Shown here in pieces: positions 13,081 to 23,530 of a stretch of DNA of 64,000 nt. Position numbers and translations under genes: made by a program. Under the pieces are notes generated by a model, which did no database searches, was not told the DNA's origin, and saw only the letters and a program-made list of their open reading frames with translations. How positions within the stretch are numbered: position 1 is the first letter of the stretch; each line of letters starts with the position of its first letter. This DNA is from Pisaster brevispinus (lineage: Eukaryota; Echinodermata; Asteroidea; Forcipulatida; Asteriidae), in NCBI GenBank assembly GCA_023634235.1, contig JAMKCF010000008.1, forward strand, positions 2,175,001 through 2,239,000, read 5' to 3'.

Positions 13081-14255
13081 TTAAAATCGTTCTGTTTACC
13101 TGTCAAATTAATGACCACTTGGAGAGACCCTAATATAAGTCGTGATACACACACTTTTATAGTACATTTTAAGAAACTCACACCCTGTAATGTTAACCAA
13201 TAACATCCTTGCGTCTTTGTTTGTTATTCTACATTACTGTTCTGTATTTTCTCTATGTTCAGACCACAGACTCCCCCCCCCCTTCTCCCCGCCTCCACAC
13301 TGCCAGCTCGCTCCAATGGATGTCTGTTCTTGTGATCAATGTGATTGACAGAAGACACTGTTTATGTAAGGCTCTAGCTGCTTATAGAAGTGACAGCTGG
13401 TTATGTTGAATGAGGAACCACATCAAGGCCACCTATAACGTGGACACCTTTATCTCCAGGAGCGGCCATTTTGTTTCTCCTCACTTATTCAAACCAATTT
13501 AACCAAAATGAGACTGGCAGGGGATAATGTCAAATTTCCATCACTGTTAATACGAATGTACAAGACACCAGACAGAGATGGCTGAAGCATACAGACCTTT
13601 AACACAGTACCAATCAATGGGACCAAATGGAGGCTGATGGGTAAAATAGTCAGGGCCCCTTTATCTTGTACTGACACACACATACACACGTATCAATATT
13701 TATCACTGTTATGACATACGGGCAACTGCATACTGTCTAGGTACCAGATATCTATTTTAAACGCAATAAGGGGCTGAGTGTTTGTTTAAAGATCATATTA
13801 TTTGAGACGTTTTTGATAGTGGGATATGCATGTATTTTTGATCGCGGCAAATGTCACAGTGAAAATGTCTCTTATCGGGTAGGGGATCATGCCTGGAAGG
13901 GATACGCGACATTCAGCGCAAAATGTTAAAGATGTTTACACAATCACAAGAAGACATCAAAAATAGACTCGTCTACATTCTGTACGGCTCGCAAAATTAT
14001 TATTAGACACAGGGTTTTAAGCAAACAAGTATCACTCCCAGCCCCCCACATGTTGTATAGCCTGGATGTTGAGACAAGGATAGGTACATTGTACATGTAC
14101 TGATCCTATTCTTAAAGATTTGACAACAACAGGCTTGAAACTTCACCAAGGCCACAAAGATAGCCTTTGATTCTCATAGACATCAAAAAGACGTTTGTTA
14201 TCTTCAAATTGGAGCACCATTTCCTTAGAGAAAATGTGCAGGGTCCAATTTTATA
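13081..14255. other. Non-coding stretch, nothing recognised
   Basis: No coding exon, RNA gene or repeat boundary was found. A C-run lies at about 13273-13282. Open frames on both strands are short and lack splice support. Confidence 0.35.
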
Positions 14256-14261
14256 AAGCTG

Positions 14262-14340
14262 CTGTAGGGCCAATCAGAATAACAAATGCACCTTCTTCCA
14301 AAATTGTTTTGACCCACCTTCCCACCCGCCCAGCAAACCA
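14262..14340 (+). repeat. Diverged fragment of the 6689 MITE family
   Basis: The order 'agggccaatcagaata', 'ccaaaattgttttgacccac', 'cttcccacccgcccagc' parallels the left arm of the element at 6689-7034 ('ggggccattcagaata', 'gaaattgtttggaaccca'). Only one arm is visible. Confidence 0.4.
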
Positions 14341-14892
14341 AAACTTTAAATATTGACTGACTATTCAAGTGCTACGTACTGGACGACAAACTGACTTATC
14401 ACTTTTCAGATCATCTGCTCCACCATTTGATTTGAAATCACTGCTCTCCCAGCTCGGGACAGTTCAATGGCTTTACCGGACTTCAAGCTACAATTTGTTA
14501 AGGACTGTATAATCAAAAATGCAACTTTGTCAGTTGACCAAAAAAAAAGAAAGAGGAAATTGCCAGGAACACAAAAGTTTGTACAATGTTTTTTTTATAT
14601 TAACTGTTTGAATGAGGTGGACTATCGAGACCAGATTGACCGATGGCAATGAAACAGCACAGTACGACCTGAAAGAGGCTGTCAGGTTTTCTTCTTTTTT
14701 CCCCTTCGAAAAATGAACACTTTTGCACAATGGTTTATTCTGAAGAATGAAAATAATGCTATGAAAATTAATCTGCGAAGCGAAGTAATCGCAGGGCACC
14801 AGTTGCAACAATGTAAACAACATTGAAGTTTTTTTAAGGCAACCAGTTTTTGTCCTAAGCAACCTGTGTTATGAAATTTTCTCTGGCCACTT

Positions 14893-15104
14893 TGCTCACA
14901 AGTGACCTACAAGTGGCTCACAAGTGACCTACAAGTGACCCACAAGCCACCCACAAGCCACCCACAAGCCACCCACAAGTCACCCACAAATCACCCACAA
15001 GTCACCCATAAGTCACCCACAAGTCACCTACAAGTCACCCACAAGTCACCCATTAGTGACCCACAAGTCACCCTCAAGTCACCCACAAGTCACCTACAAC
15101 AGTA
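14893..15104 (+). repeat. 11-bp minisatellite (CACAAGTCACC type)
   Basis: About 19 tandem units of 11 bp, mostly ACCCACAAGTC with variants such as 'acctacaagtg', 'acccataagtc' and 'acccattagtg'. The left units (ACAAGTGACC) differ from the right ones (ACAAGTCACC). The open frame reading Thr-His-Lys-Ser-Pro repeats through it is a by-product of the unit length. The unit resembles those at 41.7/42.6 and 62.7 kb. Confidence 0.9.
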
Positions 15105-15370
15105 AAAATCGGCTCCCCTTCGTTTTTGTCATGGTGACCTTAGAAATGTTGCAAAATAAACTGAACTTTTCATGAAAACAAACTTCTACCAAGAAGAAAA
15201 CAAGCCTTGCTCCTTCATGAAGGATAATCAAGGCCAACCTTTGAATAACTGAAAATGCACTCTCGTGAGTTACGCCCAGGAAACATGCTATGAGCTACGG
15301 CAAAACAGCGCACACTGCTTGCCACGCAAAAAGCACAAAGCATGATAAGAAAGTGAATTTAAATACTTAC

Positions 15371-15457
15371 CAAGCAAAGACTCTTTTAAAGTGTAGAAAA
15401 GAAAACTGAACCAGTAGCTAATGAGATCCCATTCCTTCAACAGTATCTTCAAGCTGT
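15371..15457 (-). CDS. Isolated exon-like block, unidentified gene
   Basis: On the minus strand a pyrimidine-rich tract ending CTTTAG precedes the block, and a strong donor G/GTAAGT follows it. The 87-nt block has only one open frame, symmetric in phase (2 nt + 28 codons + 1 nt). The peptide starts SLKILLKEWDLISYW and is rich in Leu, Phe, Tyr and Trp, like a membrane-spanning or membrane-facing segment. I do not recognise the family. No partner exons were found within several kb, so this is a candidate only; it could be chance splice signals around a short open frame. Confidence 0.35.
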
Positions 15458-15867
15458 CTAAAGGAAAAAGGAACAGAAGAAAGAGGTTCAATTTATGCTG
15501 TTATCAAGAGGATTGTCCATAAACAACTCACTGATTAAACAATGAAAAGGGAAGACGATGAACTGAAAATAATGTAGTAATGGAAACAAAGGTTATTTCA
15601 GAATTTTTATTAGGTTTTTAATAAAAGCTGAAAGAATGTTTGTATCATCATTATAGATTTTGAAAGAGTAAATTTATTTCCATCGTTTAATTTTCAATAA
15701 ACACATCCAGCAAACCAGTGTGACAGATTCGTCAAATTAGTTTGTTTATTTATTTGCTTGTTCAATTATTCCCCCCTTTTTTAAAACTATTTATTCATGT
15801 ATTTATTTATTTATTTAATTACACATCCAATAGCAAAATTAGCGCCAATAAGAGGATTAATAGGTAA
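15458..15867. other. Non-coding stretch
   Basis: AT-rich sequence with TTTA repeats around 15740-15820. No further exon was recognised upstream of the block at 15371-15457. Confidence 0.4.
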
Positions 15868-16035
15868 CAATAAGCAATGTTCAGTTTTAGATGTTGGAGG
15901 AAAACCCAGACGGGGAAAAAACCCCAAGCATTCAGGTTGGGACTGAAAACCCAATCCACATGCAAGGCTACGGTCTGGGGTAGGATTTGAACCAGGGGTT
16001 CAGAGGCAGGGAAAGAAACCACTGAGCCAACATGA
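15868..16035 (-). repeat. SINE-like repeat, family B (copy 2)
   Basis: A reverse-strand copy. On the plus strand it reads 'gttgggactgaaaacccaat', 'ccacatgcaaggctacggtc', 'aggatttgaaccaggggttc' and 'gggaaagaaaccactgagcc'. The GGTTCAAATCC-type B box and the GGCTCAGTGG-type A-box region are in tRNA-like order on the minus strand. It is longer than the 3833 copy because it keeps the 'gttttcagtcccaac' body. Confidence 0.65.
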
Positions 16036-17404
16036 TCCCCCCACCCACTATTTCAGACAGGTATGTTTCTGTCTGTAGGATGAGTCTTTACAATCAGCGA
16101 GCTTTCAGAATGAAACAGATGATAAATAAATCAAACTAAAGGGGACACATTTTGGAGACGAAAATTTGATTCTACAAAATGGCATTTTTGATATTTCGAT
16201 AGGATTAAAAAAAGTAATATCAGTGATGTCGATATCAAAATAGTATTGACTATTTGAGTAATATCGATAGAGACAGAACTTACACAGAGCGAGCAAATGA
16301 TTGACCTCCTTTTGACCTCATGTGAGGGCGCCCTACTCCAGTGACACTACATGCACATTATGGTCTATTGTATGTGGCAGTCAGGGTAGATCGTTTATTT
16401 AACATGACCAACAGTTGTATCGCAACATTCCTCTAACATGTCTTTGCAAATATCATAAATGTCCTGACATGCCTGACTGTGAATTCCACTGTAGAATTCT
16501 CCTTGCGTGGCCGCAACGACAAAGCAGCCCCCTCTCCCTCTCAGCAATTCAAAAAGTTACTCCAACTACTTGTTCTATATATACTTCCTGGTTGCACATC
16601 ACTGATTTGTTTCAACACTTGACGCCATCTATTGGTTTAGACAAGTGTCCTTGTACTATTGCTCAGTTGCCAGGCAACGCACTGCCGTAGATAAATGCAA
16701 TTACTGTATTAAATTAATAACAGGACCAATGTCTTCATCGTGGGGTTCCAAACAAAATGAAAACAATTTGATTGCATTGCTGAATTGTCCCCGGTGAATT
16801 ATTGCAATTGTTATATTTATAGAAGAAGTACATAATTAATGCATACATGCTCATAAAATTTTGATGCGACTAGTTTGTTTTTACCCAGGTTTAATCAGCT
16901 AGCAACCAAATAAATTTTCATTTCGCGCAAATTTAGAAGTCCTTGCTAGATTTAGAAATAAAGTATCTTTTAAAAGCAATGAATAAATTGTCTTAATTTC
17001 TAAATTTCTTTAGGGCATCATGTCCATGACTGAGGCATTAAACTAAGGGAAATTGTTGTGCCACTGTTCTGTGACATTCAAAAGTTACCACTAAGTTTGT
17101 TACTAAAAAACTGTTAAAAACATGATTTATAAATTACTCGGGTAAACAAATGTTATTGATTTGTTGACAAATAAATGAAGTCCCATCCTCTATTTTTTTT
17201 TACTACCATAACTAACGCTACATACATTCAACATGTGAATTTTTTTTATCAAATTTGGCGGTCAGGTTTGTAAAAAAAAAAAAAAAAAAATGTTACTTCC
17301 TAAAAATAGAACCTTAATCTCACTTATTTATTAATTCTGTTGTGAAGCCAAGGACTCTCAGAAAAGTGAACTTATTAATCACTATTCTTGCCAAGAACCC
17401 AATG
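16036..17404. other. Non-coding stretch
   Basis: No gene was recognised. The tract 16180-16275 carries several 'gatatc' or 'tcgata' words. An A-run lies at 17272-17290. Nothing else is supported. Confidence 0.35.
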
Positions 17405-17530
17405 GAGAGAGAAGACAAGGAATCAGGTAGGGACTGAAAACCCAATCCACATAGTGCCCCTAATGGGATTCGAACCGGAGTTCTAGAGGTGGAAGGTGAA
17501 GAAAGAAACCACTATGCAAACCCAACCACT
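17405..17530 (-). repeat. SINE-like repeat, family B (copy 3)
   Basis: A reverse-strand copy with 'gtagggactgaaaacccaat', 'gggattcgaaccggagttc' and 'gaaagaaaccactatgcaaa'. The B box (GAACTCCGGTTCGAATCCC on the minus strand) is better preserved than in the copy at 15868. Confidence 0.65.
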
Positions 17531-18407
17531 CAATCAATCGCTTTATGGGCATTTATTTAAATTTCAAAATCCTAAAAAAAAAATTTTTTTTTTAAATCTT
17601 TCTAAGTTTCTGCATGTTAGAAGTAAATTCTGTTAGTTAATATTATTAAACTGTTAGGGGTTTTTATAAATTATTGATTTACAAGAGGTCAGGGCTGGAA
17701 AAGAAATTCCAAGTTTGCTCCAATTATGTCTTCTTCCAAGACTACTTGTAATTGGTTTCCAATATAATCAAATTGAGTCTCCGTTTAAATATATACATTT
17801 AAAATGTCAGGGTCATTCTATTTCACCAATGCAACTTGAAAGTAATTGTTTTAATTAATTTAATTCCGACTCGTATCTGAACGGGAATAGTACAGGAATT
17901 TCGGAATCTGAAATTTATTAACGATACTGTCATCTGACATTTCTGATTAACTTCACAATTAAACAATGATCAGAGAGGGACAGGGAAAAACCAAACCTAT
18001 TATAACGCACTGATTGTACTCTACTGAATTTGCTCACAAAGAAAGCTTTAAAAATGTATTTTCACATTAAAGTAATTTGCAGGAGAAATTTCTCAACATT
18101 GTCTATATGTGCTTGTGTCTACCATGACTTTAAATGCAAACTCATAAAAAAAAACACCAATTAAGATAATTACGGTATATTTTATTGTGTTCTTCCCCTA
18201 AATTACTTTCTAAAGAATCGATTTAAAGATGCACGGCTTGATATTTTGCCAAATTGATAGTAAACAGTTATTTAGTCAAGAAGTTTATAAACTAAATGTG
18301 TGATTGTTGATGTTGATAGCTTTTCTCTTCAATGTTTCTCTTGCTCTTCTAGCCTTTGTAAAAAAATTAAAGGCAGGGTAAAAGATTGTTTTGTTTTTAA
18401 TGTAATG

Positions 18408-18620
18408 CCGATTTATAGGACAAATTATCAATATAGATACAATAACAGGTTTCAGTTGAATACAGTGTCTACTTGATGAGAAAAAAGCAACAAACTGTCA
18501 CAGTATTTTCACAAGAACGTTGACTCCATCCACGTTTAGCGAGGTGACAGCTGGTAGCAACCGCATCTATGGCTGCATCATTCACAAACAGACTCCACGG
18601 AAATTTTAATCTCTAAAACT
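18408..18620. repeat. Dispersed repeat, family D (copy 1)
   Basis: About 210 bp co-linear with 23281-23530. Shared segments include 'gatttatagg', 'agatacaataa', 'gaatacagtg', 'ctacttg.tgagaaaa', 'cagtattttca' and 'aaccgcat', with indels between them. No terminal repeats were resolved. The type is unknown. Confidence 0.6.
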
Positions 18621-19034
18621 CGCCTTCAGGTGAGTTTTGGAGATTCAAATTTGTTGTGTGTTGCATACATGCAAATTAATGACATGGTTTTTCGTTTTGA
18701 AACATTGTCATCTGTCAAAATCCATTCTGAGGAAAACATTCTTCACTTTTTGGTCTTTGAGAGTAGAACCAGGCAGTGCAACTTTTACTTTAACCATAGA
18801 GCTATCAGCTTTAACTAAATGCTCTTTTAGTTTATTTTGAGTGCTTTGAGGCTTTGTGCATAAGGAGTGTCAATAAATGTTTCATCTTTATTTCACCATG
18901 TATGCTATGCCGGGGCTACACTTTTTAGTTTTGAGGTTAATGTTTTCTCTACCCATTTTAGACCAAATTTTACTGTTCCAAATAGCCTAAATCACTTCTG
19001 TGAGCTAAAACATGCCCGAGACGGGGTGGAGTAT

Positions 19035-19553
19035 TAAAGAGGGGCTCCGAGGTCAAACTTGGTTTTGTGATGCACTCATTTTTCAATAGACAGAGTCTTA
19101 CGAAAGTGGGTAAAAATGACAAGTCTGTAACCTCATCATTCAAACGGTGTAAAATGCCATTGTAGTTGATACACTTCCAGTGTGAATTTTGTCAAGATCT
19201 ACAAACATCCAATAAGATTAAATTTCAAATATACAGGTCTGCACATTTTTGTACAGGAATTTTTTTTAATTCATTCCTAAATTTTGATGATATTTAGTCC
19301 AAATGACATTGAATTTGACCTTTTTGACTGATGTAAATATTCCTCAGTTTGAAATGAACTAACCCTTTTTGGGGTTAATAATCAATGACGTCATGTTTCA
19401 AATTCCGTTCTGAAAGAATACGAAATGAAATGGCATTTTACACCATTTTAATGGAGGTTAGAGACTTGTAATTTTTCTCCCACCTTCAAAAGGAATCTAT
19501 TGAAAAATGAGTGAATCATAAAACTGAAATTGACTTTGGAGTTCCTCTTCAAG
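19035..19553. repeat. Foldback element (about 520 bp)
   Basis: Long imperfect inverted arms: about 19037-19160 on the left pair with about 19431-19552 on the right. Matching words include 'cactcatttttcaatagac' with its complement 'tattgaaaaatgagtgaatc', and 'acaagtctgtaacctc' with 'gaggttagagacttgt'. The loop is about 270 bp, AT-rich and non-coding. Overlapping open frames on both strands (19448-19835) come partly from the arms. Confidence 0.7.
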
Positions 19554-21890
19554 AAAAAGGGTTTATGGAAAGGGTACATTTTGTGCATCATCATAATTAG
19601 TGACAGAAGCATTGATGAGGTTATAAAAAAAAAAAAAAATTTGAACAATCCAAAATTACAAATTGTATCTGACTCCAACCCCCAAAATGTGCACTTTCAC
19701 TTTGAGAGTTGCATTCATTTGTCTGATTATGATTATGAAGAGTCTTCAATTAAAATATCTTTAAAACTAAACCCAAGACCATCCCCAAAATTGCTTTTCA
19801 ACTTTCTTATTTTTAGCTTTCTAAAATTGTTGTAGTAATTGCATCGGGGCTAACAAATTATGTTTTGGTTAAATTACCCTTACATCGTTCTGTGATAAGC
19901 ACTGAGTCTTGGTGAATAAACACAGGCTGCTCAATTTGGATTATATTTATCTTTTGCTGAATTTCAAATTACTAATGAACTCTTCCTACCCCCCCCCAAA
20001 CAAAACAAAAATACAATAAAATAAACAAATAACTAACTACAAAATAAAAGAAGTTTTAATTGAAGGCATCCATTTAGAAATGGCAAACTTTAAAAAAGAA
20101 AACGAAAAGGGAAGTCTTCCTACATCAAATACTACAAACAATTTCCTTTTAAAAAACTAGAACACTGCCAAGCTCAGAGAATCGGAATCAACACATGCCG
20201 CCCAATTTCATTACTATTTTTGGTAACATTATTTCTGCCCAATCCTTGCATAAAGTGACAGCGTATTTACATAAGGTACTTATTGATGGACCCAACACCT
20301 GACATTCAAACGGGAGAAAGCGCGCAGACGGGCAACGTCAACAGAGCGGGAGTACTTGAGAGACGATGTCCATTTAACAATTCATCTGAAACCTTTGTTT
20401 ATTTATATAACAAACTCAATTTCCTCTCCAGCGATGTTATTGTAAGATCGCGTTTTAATCTCAATTTAACACTTAAAGATACATAATTTATATCACAGCA
20501 AGACTGATGGGTAGGATTTAATTTTCTTTGCGCTATTTTTTATTAAACCGAGCAACATGTATTGTTTGTTTGAATATAGGCTAGAGTTTTATAGTTGCTC
20601 TTGGAATTTAATAACAAATAAAATTGAAGACAAGGGAAAGTGGGTCACACAGAAAAGAACAATATGTGAGCCAGGAGCTACATTTCCAAACACACAAATG
20701 GTTTTATTATTGTTATTTTTTTAATTCTTGTACTATAATTTAATTTAGGAATTCTTGTTATGGTTTTATACTTGATTTGGAGATTTTATGTGATTTGCTT
20801 CCAAGCCTAAACCCCAAATTGCCGGTCGTCGTTTGACAAAACGAGGGAAATGTTTTCATCACAGTCTCGTTGGGTTATTTCTGGTTCAGTGACAATTCTG
20901 AGCAACAAGCTCTTGCTGTGATATTCTGTTTGTACATGTATGCATTAGATGAATTTGAAGAGTAGCATACGTCTCACAACATCAAGCCCACAGCTTGTCC
21001 TCACCACGATAATTTTTTCCTTTGTGTTGAATCTTGCCACAAGAGGGCAGCATACTGCAAACAGAATTATAACACTAAGTACGACTGGATGTACACACAC
21101 ACACACAATGACTCAGTACGTCACTGAACACTAGGCTAGGTTTCTGCAAATAGACATAAGGTCAATTTGATGCAAGAATAAATTGATTCAATTTTAGGAC
21201 CCGATAAAAAGAATAGGTTTTCCAAGAATAGCCCTGCGTTGCCTGGGTCAGTTTTCAGGCAAACAAAAGCCTCCATCGATTCTACTACTGAACATTTCAG
21301 ATGACTTCTTTTACATTTGCATTTATTTATGTCAAAATTTAAATTAAGTAGTTTCAGGTCGGTTGAATTTTTGTTTAATTAAAAAATGGGGAGAAGGAAT
21401 TTTGAACAAAAAGCATAAGAATCAAGAAGTTTCAAGATATGGGAGACAACAAAGTGAAATTATTTTTTTCTTCAAATACGATGTAGGATGAAGTGGTAAT
21501 TTCGAGAAGGATCAGAGTTGAGATACTGGTAGGCCTAAACTTTTTTAACAGTATTCTCTGCTCGTTAAAACCGGTTCTTCCGCAGGGTTAACATACATCA
21601 AAAACGAATGTTTCTTTTTGCAAAATAACACTTTGAAGACCACTCTTGATCCATTATAAACTTCATTTACCAGGAGCTCCAAAATTTGCCAATGCAATTT
21701 GATGAAATCCATACAACCTGCACTAACGACCTTAGCTATAGTCCTGAGCAGACAAATTTGTCTTTATTTTGGGGTTTTTTTTCCGGCAAAGTAAACTTAA
21801 ACATTTTATACATTTACTTTGACAACCATGTCATAACAGAATGCTGTCTCCTCTTGGCAAACTAATTAGGTTTAGTTTGATTGGTTTTTA
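19554..21890. other. Non-coding stretch
   Basis: AT-rich, with A and T runs and a short (CA)n near 21092-21109. Several frames are open for 60-100 codons, but none has exon flanks or a recognisable product. Confidence 0.35.
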
Positions 21891-21894
21891 ACCT

Positions 21895-22030
21895 TCGCAA
21901 AAGAGATATGGTTTTGCCCTTGTTTGTTAGTTTGTCTCTCTGTCTGTCTGTCTGTCTGTCTGTCTGTAAGTAGGGTATCTCAACAAAATTTCAGTATGGA
22001 TTTTACCGAAACTTTGTAAAAACATGAATC
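21895..22030 (+). repeat. (TCTG)n-bearing dispersed repeat
   Basis: A TCTG tetranucleotide run at about 21937-21966 sits between 'gcaaaagagatatggttttg' upstream and 'gtaagtagggtatctcaaca', 'ggattttaccgaaactttgt' downstream. From memory, a CTGT run followed by 'ctcaa...ggattt...gaaa.tt' is a recurrent arrangement in dispersed repeats of marine invertebrates. The assignment rests on that pattern only. Confidence 0.5.
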
Positions 22031-22377
22031 ACGGCCATGGATTAATCAATAGACGTTGATGAACATCCCATCTTTTTGCAGCTCCAAGAAATTGTGACAG
22101 TTATGTTTGTTGTAGAGACAGCTGACAATGAAGGACACAGCCCCACTGCTTGGCCGTGTACCAAGAGTGCCCCTTTGTGGAGCATTTGGGGCACCAGTCA
22201 ACTCCCTCTAAATGCTCAGTGTTTCGGAGACATGTGCTCTATCACATGCTTCAAATTTCTATGTTTAAATTGTCATTCTTCAGTTGTAAGCATTGTTCCT
22301 TCACAGTGGTCCGCTGGCCAAATGCTTGCTAAAACACCTGAAGACCAGTCACAATTCTCTCCAAGTTGTATGACTGG

Positions 22378-22502
22378 CTAGTTGGGTGTTGAAAAGCACC
22401 CCTATTCAATATGAAACATGGACTGGTAAAAAAAGCTGACAGACTAGTGAAATAAGCTAACTGGTCCCTGCAAGCTAGTTACTGAAAGAGTGCAAACCCT
22501 GG
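22378..22502. repeat. Dispersed repeat, family C (copy 3)
   Basis: It matches the copy at about 10075-10210 in the same orientation ('gtgttgaaaagcaccccta', 'gactagtgaaat', 'gtgcaaaccct'). It lies directly after the cysteine/histidine-rich open segment discussed in the findings. Confidence 0.55.
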
Positions 22503-23280
22503 TAGTCCTTTACCCTAACACATACTGAATGTTTTATAATCTTCACCAGATAAAAAGGACACAAATCAATAACAGTAATAAACTCACAAGACTTTAAATT
22601 CCAGACATTTTGAGTGATCTCTCTATAAAAATGGATGTTTACTGTTCAATGTTAGTTTGATAATTTGTAGTGTGCCAGTTTTTTTAGTCAGGTAGTCATA
22701 CAAATTTAATTTGAAGTAGAAAAGTGCAGAATATGAATGTCTGGAACTACACTGCGTGACGATAACTCAAATGTTGTCAAGCGTTATTCTATTGCTGAAT
22801 GTTCCGAACATGCAAGCGCACCTGACTTAAGAACTGTTCAAACAGCCCATGTTTCTAATCCATCAAGCGTAAGACCAATTACTCCATTTTGTACACGACG
22901 CTGACAAATGCAGTCGATTGAAAGTTAATTTGTAATTAGCCCTACGCCGTGTACCGCACACGAGACAAAGTCGCTGTTTTGAGAACATCGGAAATTTATA
23001 CAAATTCTTGTAACGGTTGGTGATGATAAGCAAATTGCCCATGGAGAATACTTTGAATCTACGTACACTGAGAAGATTGAGCTAATTGCCCCCTACACTG
23101 TAATAAGAAGTTTACAAAATTATAAGCAATTCAAACATTGATGAATACAAAATACTTAATGAATTTGTTAGAAGTGGTAACAGACCGTGAAAATATTGCG
23201 CATATTTTAGGGGGACTGTTTTTGTTTGGTGACAGGTATGTGTTAGAGGTTGGGTCATCAGTTGGTTTTTGCCACTGTAT

Positions 23281-23530
23281 TGCTGATTTATAGGCAACAT
23301 TATCAAGACAGATACAATAAAAGTCACTTGTAAAAAGTATCACTTGAATACAGTGCCTACTTGTTGAGAAAACAGCAAACAACTGTCTCAGTATTTTCAT
23401 CGAGAACGTCGTATCCATCAACATTTTAAAGCAAGGTGACAGTGGGTACCAACCGCATTTCTGGCCGTACTGAGGGCAGCATTCAAAATGGAAATTTACA
23501 AGAGTCTTCTGCAGGCAATCTTTGGAGACT
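23281..23530. repeat. Dispersed repeat, family D (copy 2)
   Basis: Co-linear with 18408-18620 in the same orientation, about 4.9 kb away. The two copies have diverged by substitutions and indels. A minus-strand frame of 148 codons at 23131-23577 crosses this copy. The other copy carries stop codons in the corresponding frame, which argues against coding. Confidence 0.6.

Noticed and set aside
14902..15105. Thr/His/Pro/Lys repeat protein
   Set aside because: Translation of the 11-bp minisatellite; no start context or flanking exon.
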